64,000 nt of DNA from Planctomycetota bacterium (GTDB taxonomy: Bacteria; Planctomycetota; B15-G4): positions 1 to 64,000 of the forward strand of contig JAJDEP010000017.1 of NCBI GenBank assembly GCA_029259715.1, read 5' to 3'. The translations under genes were made by a program, and so were the position numbers. The notes below the pieces were generated by a model that saw nothing but the letters and a program-made list of their open reading frames with translations, was not told where the DNA came from and ran no database searches. Shown piece by piece: positions 40,278 through 48,928 of this stretch. Every line of letters starts with the position of its first letter. Positions within the stretch are counted from its first letter, which is position 1.

Positions 40278-40883
40278 ATGCCTGCGACCCCGTCCCTTGC
40301 CGCCTGCTCCTGTTGCGGCCTGATCCAGAAAGTCGGCCCGCTCCCGGCCGGATTCCGGGTCCGCTGCGGCCGTTGCCGCACCACGCTGCGCCGCAGCGCG
40401 GGCCGCTGGCGGCGCCACCAGAACGTCGCGGCCCTGGCCCTCTCGGCCCTGCTGCTCTTTCCCGTGGCCATCAGTCTGCCGCTCATGGAGGTCGAGCGCT
40501 TCGGCCAGATCCACCAGGCCAGCCTCTGGTCGGGGACGGTCTCGATGCTGGCGGACGGCGAGGTGGCCATCGGTCTGATCGTGCTCTTCTGCTCGCTGAT
40601 CCTGCCCCTCGCCAAGCTCGGCGCCCTGTTCGTCCTCGCCGGCGGTGGTGCGCGCCTGGGCCACCGCACGCGCGCGACCACCTGGCACCTGGTGGAATGG
40701 TCGGGCCGCTGGGGCATGCTGGACGTGCTGCTCGTGGCGCTGCTCGTCGCGGCGGTCAAGCTCGGTGACGTCGTGCAGCTGCATGCCGGCCCGGGTGCGA
40801 CGGCCTTCGCGGCCTGCGTCCTGCTCAACCTCGCGGCCAGCGCGAGCTTCGATCCTCACCAACTCTGGGAGGAGAACTCCTGA
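40278..40883 (+). CDS. PqiA/LetA-like membrane protein (single domain)
   Basis: 201 residues. A zinc-ribbon-like N-terminus has two CxxC pairs (Cys10/13 and Cys30/33), then four membrane segments (about 49-67, 100-120, 143-162, 172-190). E. coli PqiA and LetA (about 420 residues) carry two such modules; this protein has one. PqiA/LetA proteins work in the inner membrane with MCE proteins in envelope lipid transport. Here the next gene, joined by four overlapping bases, encodes an MCE protein, which supports the assignment. Confidence 0.8.
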   Translation: MPATPSLAACSCCGLIQKVGPLPAGFRVRCGRCRTTLRRSAGRWRRHQNVAALALSALLLFPVAISLPLMEVERFGQIHQASLWSGTVSMLADGEVAIGLIVLFCSLILPLAKLGALFVLAGGGARLGHRTRATTWHLVEWSGRWGMLDVLLVALLVAAVKLGDVVQLHAGPGATAFAACVLLNLAASASFDPHQLWEENS

Positions 40884-42292
40884 ACCCGCCCGCCGAGACG
40901 CCCACCGCCCAGGCCGTGCATGAGCGCGAGCCCTCGTGGAGTTGGATCTGGCTCGTCCCGATCGTCGCCGCGCTCCTCGCCGGCGCGCTCTCCCTGCAGG
41001 CCTGGAGCGAGCGGGGCGTGCCCGTGGCGATCCAGTTCAAGCAAGGCCACGGACTCCAGGCGGGAGATGCCCTGCGTCACCGCGGCATCACCGTCGGTGA
41101 GGTGGCCGAGGTCACGCTGTCCCCCGACCTCGCTGCGGTCATCGTCAAGGTGCGGCTGCAGCCGGATGCCGCCGACCTGGCCCGCATCGGCAGCCGCTTC
41201 TGGATCGTGCGGCCCCAGCTCGGACTCGAAGGTATCTCGGGACTCGAGACCCTGGTGGGCGCCCGCTACCTGGCCGTGCAGCCCGGCAAGGGCGACCCGC
41301 AGCGGGTGTTCCTCGGGCTCGACGAGGCGCCGGTGCCCGACACCCTGCAGGGCGGCCTCGAGATCACCCTCGAAGGCAGTCACCGCGGCAGCCTGAGCCC
41401 GGGGTCGCCGGTGACCTACCGCAAGATCCGCATCGGCACGGTCCACTCGGTGGGCCTGGCCAGCGACGCCCGCACCGTGGAGGTGGGCGTCCGCATCCGG
41501 GCCGCCTACGTGCCGCTCGTGCGCCAGGGCACCCGCTTCTGGGACTCCAGCGGCCTGTCCTTCGACGTGGGCATCACCGGCGTGAGCCTGCAGCTCGACA
41601 CCCTGCAGGCCCTCGCCATGGGCGGCATCGCCATGGCCACGCCCACCGACGCCGGGCCCATCGTCTCCACCGGGCATCGCTTCGCCCTGCATCGCGAGGC
41701 GGAGGACGAGTGGACCGAGTGGCGTCCGTCGCTCCCCATCGGTGCGCCGGCCCTCCCCGCCGGCCTCACCGCGCCCCGACCGCTGCGCGCCAGCCTGGTC
41801 TGGACCCAGACGCGCCTGTGGACGTGGTCCGACGACGAACGTCGCCCGGGGTGGGTGCTCGCCGTCCCCGGCGGACTGCTCGCGCCGGCCGACATGCTCG
41901 CCGCACCCGAGCAAGCCGAGGACCAGACGACGCTGCTCGAGGTGGCGGGGCAAAAGCTGGGCCTCGACGTCGAGGCCGTGGCCGTCGGGCCGGACCTCGC
42001 GCGTCTGCCGCTCGACGCTCCGCTCCCGGACGCGTCACCGGACTGGCCGCGCGAGCGCCAACGCAGCCCGCAGGGCCCCGAGGACTGCCTGGTGGTCACC
42101 GAGAGCAGCGCCGAGCCCACCGTGCTGGCCGCATCGCGGCTCACGGTGCACGACGCGACGTGGCGCGTGGACGGTGCCCTCTCCTTCGACGCGAGTGACC
42201 ACGGCGCCTGCATCGTGGCCCGCTCCGACGGGCGCCTGATCGGTCTGTTGCTCGTCGAGGGCGACGGGGCGCGGGTCGCGCCCCTGCCCTAG
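40880..42292 (+). CDS. PqiB-like MCE-domain protein with a trypsin-like C-terminal region
   Basis: 470 residues if translation starts at CTG 40880, which overlaps the preceding stop as CTGA and lies 5 bases after GGGAGGAG (40867-40874). The next in-frame start (GTG 40916) has no ribosome binding site. A membrane segment (WIWLVPIVAALLAGALSL) anchors it; two MCE domains follow, seen in GLQAGDALRHRGITVGEV and GSLSPGSPVTYRKIRIGTV. E. coli PqiB has three. The last 200 residues are not MCE-like: GALSFDASDHGACIVARSDG with RLIGLLLVEGDG looks like the GDSGGPVV...GRLIGL end of trypsin-like proteases, but with the serine region altered. Lipid transfer between membranes is the likely role. Confidence 0.72.
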   Translation: MNPPAETPTAQAVHEREPSWSWIWLVPIVAALLAGALSLQAWSERGVPVAIQFKQGHGLQAGDALRHRGITVGEVAEVTLSPDLAAVIVKVRLQPDAADLARIGSRFWIVRPQLGLEGISGLETLVGARYLAVQPGKGDPQRVFLGLDEAPVPDTLQGGLEITLEGSHRGSLSPGSPVTYRKIRIGTVHSVGLASDARTVEVGVRIRAAYVPLVRQGTRFWDSSGLSFDVGITGVSLQLDTLQALAMGGIAMATPTDAGPIVSTGHRFALHREAEDEWTEWRPSLPIGAPALPAGLTAPRPLRASLVWTQTRLWTWSDDERRPGWVLAVPGGLLAPADMLAAPEQAEDQTTLLEVAGQKLGLDVEAVAVGPDLARLPLDAPLPDASPDWPRERQRSPQGPEDCLVVTESSAEPTVLAASRLTVHDATWRVDGALSFDASDHGACIVARSDGRLIGLLLVEGDGARVAPLP

Positions 42293-42828
42293 TCGGCGCC
42301 GGCGTCCCGCGGGAGCGCGGAGACGTCGAACATGCGCACTGCACGCCAGCGCGGCTTCCACGCCTCGACCAACGCCACGTGATCGGGATGGACGAGGTAG
42401 GCGCGGTAGTCCGCCACGTCGCAGAAGCCGATGACGAGGCCCAGGTCATAGGCGCCGTCCACGCTCTCCCGCCCGATTTCGAGGTGCGGCCCGACCGTGA
42501 AGCTGACCACCATCGGCAGGCCCGCCAACAATCGCCGGCTGTCGGCCGCCAGCGCAGCGGCGTCGTCGGGATGCTGCAGCTCGACCAGCACGACGTGCTG
42601 GATCGGCGGTCGTGCCCCCGCCTCATCGCCGCCGCACCCGATATGAACCGCAGCCGGCGCGGCGCAGCCCGAGACGACCGGCAGCAGGCCCACCGCCAGG
42701 GCAAGCACCCGCAGCGAAGCGAGGCATCCCGGCAGGTAAGAGAGTCTCGGCGGGACCCCCAACAAGACGGCCCGGCGAAATTCGCCGGGCCGTCGGGGTC
42801 GCGCCACGAGGACACGACGTTGGTTCAT
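42289..42828 (-). CDS. Dabb (stress-responsive A/B barrel) domain lipoprotein
   Basis: 179 residues. A lipoprotein signal (LRVLALAVGLLPVVSGC) puts the acylated Cys near residue 57. The Dabb domain (about 75-175) has HVVLVELQHPDDAAAL, FTVGPHLEIGRE, DLGLVIGFCDVADYRAYL and HPDHVALVEAWKP. Dabb proteins are small dimeric barrels of mostly unknown function. The ATG follows AAGGA that overlaps the preceding stop; but a 29-base hairpin lies inside the first codons, so a later TTG start (42765) remains possible. Its stop shares CTAG with the convergent MCE gene. Confidence 0.7.
   Translation of the reverse strand: MNQRRVLVARPRRPGEFRRAVLLGVPPRLSYLPGCLASLRVLALAVGLLPVVSGCAAPAAVHIGCGGDEAGARPPIQHVVLVELQHPDDAAALAADSRRLLAGLPMVVSFTVGPHLEIGRESVDGAYDLGLVIGFCDVADYRAYLVHPDHVALVEAWKPRWRAVRMFDVSALPRDAGAD
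42766..42794 (-). terminator. Perfect 14-bp hairpin followed by TTGTTG
   Basis: Fourteen-base perfect arms around one central base. On the minus strand TTGTTGGGGG follows, so it looks like an intrinsic terminator of the sugar dehydrogenase gene (stop at 42839). It lies inside the apparent 5' end of the Dabb gene, so it may also limit or control that gene. Confidence 0.6.
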
Positions 42829-42838
42829 GACCGGGTCC

Positions 42839-44452
42839 TTACGGCACCGTGGCCTTGAGGGCCGTCGACATGGCGACGCCGGTGAAGTGGGCCGGGTCGG
42901 CGATGAGAGTCTGGACCACGATCTCGGTGCCGGACGGCAGGGGCGACAACACGCCGTAGGGCAGGTTGACCTCACCCGTGGCGCCCGTGTTGAGCACGAC
43001 CTCGACGTTCCAGGGCACGGTGGGCTTCAGCGTGCCGCCGAAGGCCGGCGTGGCCGACTCGCTGAGGGACACGAGCATCAGCGCGACGGCGCTGGTGCGG
43101 GCGTTGTCGAGGTTGATCGATCCGGCGCCCGCGCCGGGAGCGCTGCCGCTGCCCCACAGGATGGGCTCACCGAAGGTGCCGTTCGTGCCGCAACCGAGGC
43201 CCACCCAATCCGTGTCGCCGACGATCTTGAGGATCTGACCGCCCCCGCCGTGCTGCGAGATGTACAGCTCGCCGTCGGGACCGGTGGAGATGTTGGTGAT
43301 CGCACCGAAGTTGGCCCCGGGGGGATCCATCTCGGTCTCGCGACCCTGATCGAGTTCGGTCACGCTGCCGCCTGACTCGCGGAACGACCAGAGCTCCTCG
43401 GTGATGTAATCGGCGAAGAAGTAGGTGCCGCGCAGGTCGGCGATGGCGTCGCCGCGATAGACCTCGCCGCCCGTGACGGTCTGGCCCTCGTTGTTCGCCC
43501 CGCCCCACTCGTAGTCGAAGATGGGACCGGTGAGGCCGGGATCGCCGAAGGTGCAGCCGCTCAGGCCCGTGTTGAAGTTGCCCTCGGTGCAACGCCAGCC
43601 GTAGTTCTCACCGCCGGTGCTCGTGACGTCCTGGAAGCTGATCTCCTCGCGACCGGCAGCCTGGAAGTCGTCCTGGCCCACGTCGCCGATGTAGAGATCG
43701 CCGTTCCCGCTGTCGAACGAGAAGTTCCAGGGGTTGCGCACGCCGAGCGCCCACACTTCTGTGGCCGGGAAGCCGCCGCCGATGAAGGGGTTGCTGGCCG
43801 GGACCGTGAAGGCCGGGGCGGGCACCGCGGCGGTGCTCGGGTTGATGCGCAGGATCTTGCCGAGGCGCGTCGACATCGACTGGGCGTTACCGCCCGCGGC
43901 GTGGCCGCTGCCCGAGTCGTTGGCGTTGCCGCCGTCACCGAGGCCGATGTAGAGGAAGCCGTCGATGGGGCTGAAGGCGATGCGACCGCCGTTGTGGTTG
44001 CTCTGGGGCTGGCCGACGGTCATCAACTCGACGGCGGAACCCATGTTGGCCGCGTCGGCGTTGGTGCGCGCGTAACGCACGATCTTCGTCGCGCCACCAC
44101 CGGTGTTGCTGTAGTGCACGAAGAAGTAGCCGTTCACATTGTAGTTGGGGTGGAAGGCCAGGCTCAGCAGGCCTTGCTCGTTCCCGGTCGCGACGTTGCC
44201 GGTGAAGTCGAAGAACGGGACGCCATTCTTCACGCCGTCGATGAAGATCTCGATGTCGGCCTGGTGCTGCTCGACGACGAACAGGCGGTTGGAGTCGCCG
44301 GGAGCGCCGATGGCCAGCACGGGGCGCACCACGTTGCTGGTGACCACTTCGGTCGTGAGCGGCGTCTGGGCCGTGGTCACGGGGGCGCACAGGGCGACGC
44401 CGACGAGCGCGGAGGCTGCGACGGCGAACGGGGTACGAAGGGACCTCAACAT
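42839..44452 (-). CDS. Secreted PQQ-type sugar dehydrogenase with shared C-terminal domain
   Basis: 537 residues. A signal peptide (FAVAASALVGVALCAPVTTAQ) is followed by a six-bladed propeller like soluble aldose sugar dehydrogenases (Asd/GSDH family): FVVEQHQADIEIF, GLLSLAFHPNYNVNGYFFVH, NHNGGRIAFSPIDGFLYIGL and the later ENYGWRCTEGN. The histidine in SNHNGG corresponds to the PQQ-side base of the family. Residues 415-537 form the shared C-terminal domain: FGGTLKPTVPWNVEVV and DPAHFTGVAMSTALKATVP. It oxidises aldoses or related alcohols outside the cytoplasm; the actual substrate is unknown. Confidence 0.85.
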   Translation of the reverse strand: MLRSLRTPFAVAASALVGVALCAPVTTAQTPLTTEVVTSNVVRPVLAIGAPGDSNRLFVVEQHQADIEIFIDGVKNGVPFFDFTGNVATGNEQGLLSLAFHPNYNVNGYFFVHYSNTGGGATKIVRYARTNADAANMGSAVELMTVGQPQSNHNGGRIAFSPIDGFLYIGLGDGGNANDSGSGHAAGGNAQSMSTRLGKILRINPSTAAVPAPAFTVPASNPFIGGGFPATEVWALGVRNPWNFSFDSGNGDLYIGDVGQDDFQAAGREEISFQDVTSTGGENYGWRCTEGNFNTGLSGCTFGDPGLTGPIFDYEWGGANNEGQTVTGGEVYRGDAIADLRGTYFFADYITEELWSFRESGGSVTELDQGRETEMDPPGANFGAITNISTGPDGELYISQHGGGGQILKIVGDTDWVGLGCGTNGTFGEPILWGSGSAPGAGAGSINLDNARTSAVALMLVSLSESATPAFGGTLKPTVPWNVEVVLNTGATGEVNLPYGVLSPLPSGTEIVVQTLIADPAHFTGVAMSTALKATVP

Positions 44453-44655
44453 GGGGAGGCTCCGATTGGTGAAGGGGAGGCCGGATGGCCGAGGTCGGCC
44501 GACTCGGGAAGGGTGTGGATGCACTCGGGAGACGAGTCGGAGCAGCATATCACGGTCCGACGACGGCAGAAGCCCGCATCCGGGCGCGGGACGGCCCCTC
44601 CGATCCGCCCCGTTCGGATTCAAGCCACCCCGCGATGAGGCCCGATTGAAGGCAC

Positions 44656-46506
44656 ATGCCTCCTGCTCACGAAACCCCGGTCCCCTGGCCCTTCTCGGGG
44701 GCCCGATCCCCCTCCAAGCGGCTCCGTCCGAGGGCCCTGGCCCTCGCCGGCCTGCTCGCGCTCCTGTTCGGAACACCCGCGGCGGCCGCGACGGCGATCG
44801 TCATGCCGTTGCAAGTCGATCACTCTGACGACCCCCTGCTGGTGGATTGGAACGGTCAGCAGGTCTTCGCGGGGGAGCTGCTGGTGCGCTTCACCCCGGA
44901 CGCCCTCGCCTCGCAGCGCGAGGCCGTCGCCGACCGCGTCGGCCTGACCCACCGCAGCGACGTGAGGACCGACGTGCAGCGCTTCGCCCTCCCGAGCGGG
45001 CTCACCCTCGATGAGGCCCTCGAACGCGTGCGTGCCGACCCGGCCGTGACCGTGGCCCAACCCAACCGGGCCTTCACCCCCACCGACGATCCCGACGACC
45101 CCGATCTCTGGCGCCAGTGGGGCCTCGAACGCGTCGCCGCCCCCGCCGCCTGGCGCGGACTCGCCCACGGCGGCGCACGCCTCGCGATCATCGACTCGGG
45201 CGCCGACCTCGATCATCCCGACCTGGTCGGCGTCGTCGTCGGCGGCTACGACACCTACAGCGGCGATGCCGTGGCCGAAGACCTCACCGGACACGGCACG
45301 CACTGCGCCGGCATCGCGGGCGCCTCCACCGACAACGCTACCGGCGTCGCCGGGGCCGCCTGGGGTGCCGAACTGCTGGTCTACCGCTGCGGCAACTCCG
45401 TCTACCCCACCAGCGCCCTGGTGCCCGCCATCGACCAGGCCGTGGCCGCGGGCGCGCGGGTGCTCTCGCTCTCGTGGGGCGCCTACGGGAACGACCCCTT
45501 CATCACCGCGGCCCTGCAGGACGCTCACGATGCGGGCGTGTTGATCGTCGCGGCGGCGGGCAACGACGACCAGACGACGCTCTTCTACCCGGCCGCCCTC
45601 GACTTCGTGGTCGCCGTGGCGTCGACGCGCCAGAACGACCAGCGCTCGAGCTTCTCGAACCACGGAAGCTGGGTCGACGTGGCCGCCCCCGGGCAGGGCA
45701 TCTACTCGACCTGGACCGCCGGCGGCTACACCTACTCGTCGGGCACCTCCATGGCCTGCCCCCTCGTGGCCGGCATGGGAGCGCTGCTCTACGCCAACCT
45801 CGGCCCCGAACGTAGCGTGGCCCGTGCCGCCCAGGTGCGCGCGGCCCTGCAGGACACCACGATCGACGTCGGCACCTGGCTCGCCTACGGCCGGGTCGAC
45901 TTCGAAGCCGCCAGCGCCGCGTTGTTCGCCGGCGCCCCCGCCCACATCAGCGACGTCGACCCGCCCAGCGTCCAGGCCCTGCGCGGCGCGACGGTCACGC
46001 TGACCGGGACGGACATGGTCGGCGCCCTCGGCGTCACCGTGGCCGGACTGCCCGCCGACTACGAGATCGTGGGCCCCGACAGCCTGCGCGTCACGCCCGC
46101 CAACGCCACGGCGCTGGGACCAGCTCCCCTCGTCATCACCAAGGCCTCGGGCGCCTCGACGCCCGGAGTCCTGAACGTCGTCGCCACGTCGCCCCCGCGT
46201 CTGGTGGTGCCCGACATCATCAACGACGGCGGCTTCTTCTCCTTCGAGTTCGGCGGCGAGCCCGGTCACGTCGGCGTGCTCATCGTCTCCCTCGACAGCG
46301 CCACGTTTCCCTACGGCAACAGCGTCCTGCTCGCGGACCTGATCATCCTCGCCGTCGGCGGGCTCGACGGGGCGGGCCTGGGCGGGCTGGCCGGCCCGTT
46401 GCCTACCGGACTGGCCGGACTGACCTTCCACTCGCAGATCGCGACCCTCGACGCCGGCGCCTTCGTGGGCGCGAGCCCGCCCCTCGCGACGACCATCGTT
46501 CCCTAG
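44656..46506 (+). CDS. Secreted subtilase (S8 peptidase) with shared C-terminal region
   Basis: 616 residues. A signal peptide (LALAGLLALLFGTPAAAA), an inhibitor-like propeptide (about 70-140) and the subtilase domain follow, with catalytic Asp180 (AIIDSGADLDHPD), His213 (GHGTHCAGI), Asn303 (AAAGNDD) and Ser365 (SGTSMACPLVAG), as in thermitase-like enzymes. Residues 431-511 resemble an IPT/TIG domain. Residues 512-616 hold the shared C-terminal region, reduced at its start, ending in TTIVP. GAAGG lies before the ATG as a possible ribosome binding site. It probably degrades extracellular protein. Confidence 0.9.
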   Translation: MPPAHETPVPWPFSGARSPSKRLRPRALALAGLLALLFGTPAAAATAIVMPLQVDHSDDPLLVDWNGQQVFAGELLVRFTPDALASQREAVADRVGLTHRSDVRTDVQRFALPSGLTLDEALERVRADPAVTVAQPNRAFTPTDDPDDPDLWRQWGLERVAAPAAWRGLAHGGARLAIIDSGADLDHPDLVGVVVGGYDTYSGDAVAEDLTGHGTHCAGIAGASTDNATGVAGAAWGAELLVYRCGNSVYPTSALVPAIDQAVAAGARVLSLSWGAYGNDPFITAALQDAHDAGVLIVAAAGNDDQTTLFYPAALDFVVAVASTRQNDQRSSFSNHGSWVDVAAPGQGIYSTWTAGGYTYSSGTSMACPLVAGMGALLYANLGPERSVARAAQVRAALQDTTIDVGTWLAYGRVDFEAASAALFAGAPAHISDVDPPSVQALRGATVTLTGTDMVGALGVTVAGLPADYEIVGPDSLRVTPANATALGPAPLVITKASGASTPGVLNVVATSPPRLVVPDIINDGGFFSFEFGGEPGHVGVLIVSLDSATFPYGNSVLLADLIILAVGGLDGAGLGGLAGPLPTGLAGLTFHSQIATLDAGAFVGASPPLATTIVP

Positions 46507-46598
46507 TCGGCGCGCTGCGGTCGGTGTCCCGACATCGCGTGCGTGGTTCGAGTCGCCGTGGGCGCCGCCGGGGTCCGCGCCGAGGTTTCCGCCGGGGT

Positions 46599-47249
46599 TC
46601 AGCCGTTGACGGCTACCCAGAGGCCATCGCCGATGGGCACGATGATCCCGTCGGTGCCTTCGTCGGCCGCCATCAGGTCGTTGAAGGCCCGCACGGCGCT
46701 CACCTCGGGATCGCTGGGCGTCTCGTCCAGCAGCTGCCCGAAGGCGAAGGCGTTGTCGACCATGATCAGGCCGCCCGGTCTCACGATGCGCCGGCACTCC
46801 GCCAGGTACACCGGGTAGCCGCTCTTGTCGGCATCGAGGAAGGCGGCGTCGGCCGACCCGTCGGCGAAGCCGGGCAGCACGTCGGCGCCGGCGCCCACGT
46901 GGACCTCCACCCGCCCGGCCACGTCGGAGGCGGCCACCTCGGTGCGGGCGAAGGCGGCGCGGTCGGCGTCGATCTCGATGGTGTCGACGCGGCCGTCCGC
47001 GGGCAGGCCTCGCGCCATGGCGATGGCCGAGTAGCCGCCCAGCGTGCCCACCTCGACCACCCGGCGCGCCCCGCACAACCGCAGCAGGATGCGCATCAGG
47101 CTCGCCTGTTCGGGCGAGATCCAGATGGCGGGCAGGCCGGCGGCCGCCGCCCGTTGCTTCAGACCGGCGAGGAAGTCGCCCTCACCCGCGGTGCGGGCGG
47201 CGACATAGGCGAAGTGCTCGGCGGTGACCTGCGAAGAGGAGGATGACAT
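46599..47249 (-). CDS. O-methyltransferase (caffeoyl-CoA OMT-like, cation-dependent)
   Basis: 216 residues, the usual length. Motifs are VVEVGTLGGYSAIAMA (SAM site), TIEIDADRA and FLDADKSGYPVYLAECRRIV, with metal-binding acidic residues in DADKSGY and MVDNAFAFG. Bacterial members methylate catechol-type hydroxyls; the substrate here is unknown. The frame continues upstream, but the ATG at 47249 follows TAGCAT by 7 bases, fitting a leaderless start. Confidence 0.88.
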   Translation of the reverse strand: MSSSSSQVTAEHFAYVAARTAGEGDFLAGLKQRAAAAGLPAIWISPEQASLMRILLRLCGARRVVEVGTLGGYSAIAMARGLPADGRVDTIEIDADRAAFARTEVAASDVAGRVEVHVGAGADVLPGFADGSADAAFLDADKSGYPVYLAECRRIVRPGGLIMVDNAFAFGQLLDETPSDPEVSAVRAFNDLMAADEGTDGIIVPIGDGLWVAVNG

Positions 47250-47256
47250 GCGGCGC

Positions 47257-47262
47257 ATGCTA
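47257..47262 (-). promoter_or_regulatory. Candidate -10 element (TAGCAT)
   Basis: TAGCAT on the minus strand, 7 bases before the O-methyltransferase ATG; no ribosome binding site between. Confidence 0.4.
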
Positions 47263-47368
47263 GCAAGCATCACCGTGAGCTTCCTACGATGGGCGTTCGG
47301 CATCCGGGCGGCGCTTCCCGCCGCCCCCCACACTCCGCCCGTTCCGTTGCGTCCACCCTGGGAAGCCC

Positions 47369-48877
47369 ATGGCCACCTCCACGCTGAAGTCGTCCCTGCA
47401 GGAGCTTGACCGTCGCTACGCCGACATCGTCGACCTGCACAACGCCAACTCCATCCTGGGCTGGGACCAGGAGGTGATCATGCCGCCCGGCGGCAGCGAG
47501 TTGCGGGCGCAGACCCTGGCGACCCTGGCCGGCGTGATCCACGAACGCACCGCGGATACGGGCCTCGAGAAGCTCGTCACGAAACTGCACCGTCGCCGCG
47601 CCGACCTCACTCCGCGCCAACGCCGCGCGGTGGAGCTGGTGCGCCGCCGCGTGCGCAAGGCCAGCGCCCTGCCCGAGTCGCTGGCGCGCGACCTGGCCCT
47701 GGCCGAGAGTCGCGGACTCGAGGCCTGGCGCACCGCCCGCGAACGCAAGCAGTTCAAGCTCTTCGCGCCGGCCTTGAGGCACATGGTGGACCTCAAGCGG
47801 CAGGCGGCCGAGCTGCTCAGTGACGGCGGCCCGCTCTACGACGCCCTGCTCGACGACTTCGAACCCGGCGCCACCACGGCCAGCGTCGCGCCGCTCTTGC
47901 AGCAGCTCAAGGAGCTCACCGTTCCGCTCGTGCAGAAGGTGGTCTCGAGCCGCAACAAGGTCGACCTCAAGCCGGTCAAGGGGCGCTTCGACATCGAGGC
48001 GCAGCGGGGCTTCGGGCAGGCGGTGGCCGAGGCCATGGGCATCGACCTCGGTCGCGGCCGCATGGACCTCTCGACCCACCCCTTCTGCGGCGGCGTGGCG
48101 CCCGGGGACGTGAGGATGACCTCGCGCTACGACGTCCGCGACCTGCGCAGCGGCCTGTACGGCGTGATCCACGAGGCCGGGCACGGGCTCTACGAGCAGG
48201 GCCTCGATGCGCGGCGCGCCCGCGGGCCCCTCGGCGGCGCCATCTCCATGGCCGTGCACGAGTCGCAGTCGCGCCTGTGGGAGAACATGGTGGCCCGCAG
48301 CCGCTCCTTCTGGAAGTTCTGGCTGCCCCGTCTGCGGCGCGCCCACCCCCAGCTCAAGGGCGTGAGCGTCGATGCGATCTGGCGCGCCTGCAACGAGATG
48401 CGCCCGTCGTTCATTCGCGTCGAGGCGGACGAGCTGACCTACAACCTGCACATCATCCTGCGCTTCGAGATCGAACGCGACCTGATCGAGGGCCGGATCG
48501 AGGTGCAGCAGCTGCCCGACCGCTGGAACGCCGGCATGCAGGAGCTGCTCGGCGTCACGCCCAAGAACCACTCCGACGGCGTGATGCAGGACATCCACTG
48601 GGCCATGGGCCTGTTCGGCTACTTCCCCACCTACAGCATGGGCAACCTCTACGCGGCCCAGTTCATGGAGGCGGCGCGCAAGCGCATCCGCGGCCTCGAC
48701 GGGCGCATCGCACGCGGCGATCTCGGCGCCCTGCGCGAATGGCTGCGCACCGAGATCCACCAGCACGACCAGGTCTACAGCGCCGAAGCCCTGGTCAAGC
48801 GGGTCACCGGCAAGCCCCTCGGCATCGACGCCTTCGCGCGGCACATCCGCAAGCGGGTCGACGCCATCTACGGTTGA
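47369..48877 (+). CDS. M32 family metallocarboxypeptidase (carboxypeptidase Taq-like)
   Basis: 502 residues. HEAGH at 268-272 gives the two zinc histidines and catalytic Glu; the third ligand Glu lies in AVHESQSRLWENM. Other M32 signatures are NSILGWDQEVIMPPGG near the N-terminus, RMTSRYDVRDL, and DLIEGRIEVQQLPDRWN. It removes C-terminal residues from cytoplasmic peptides. It is divergent from the O-methyltransferase gene and convergent with the methyltransferase gene at 48929, with a 51-base GC-rich gap. Confidence 0.93.
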   Translation: MATSTLKSSLQELDRRYADIVDLHNANSILGWDQEVIMPPGGSELRAQTLATLAGVIHERTADTGLEKLVTKLHRRRADLTPRQRRAVELVRRRVRKASALPESLARDLALAESRGLEAWRTARERKQFKLFAPALRHMVDLKRQAAELLSDGGPLYDALLDDFEPGATTASVAPLLQQLKELTVPLVQKVVSSRNKVDLKPVKGRFDIEAQRGFGQAVAEAMGIDLGRGRMDLSTHPFCGGVAPGDVRMTSRYDVRDLRSGLYGVIHEAGHGLYEQGLDARRARGPLGGAISMAVHESQSRLWENMVARSRSFWKFWLPRLRRAHPQLKGVSVDAIWRACNEMRPSFIRVEADELTYNLHIILRFEIERDLIEGRIEVQQLPDRWNAGMQELLGVTPKNHSDGVMQDIHWAMGLFGYFPTYSMGNLYAAQFMEAARKRIRGLDGRIARGDLGALREWLRTEIHQHDQVYSAEALVKRVTGKPLGIDAFARHIRKRVDAIYG

Positions 48878-48928
48878 GCCCCGCCGGCGCCGGGAGCCTT
48901 CGCCGGGCGCGCCCCCGCGGGGCCGCGC

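Noticed and set aside
44620..47076. 818-codon minus-strand frame opposite the subtilase
   Set aside because: Gly/Arg-rich, no recognisable motif, and opposite a subtilase with all catalytic residues.
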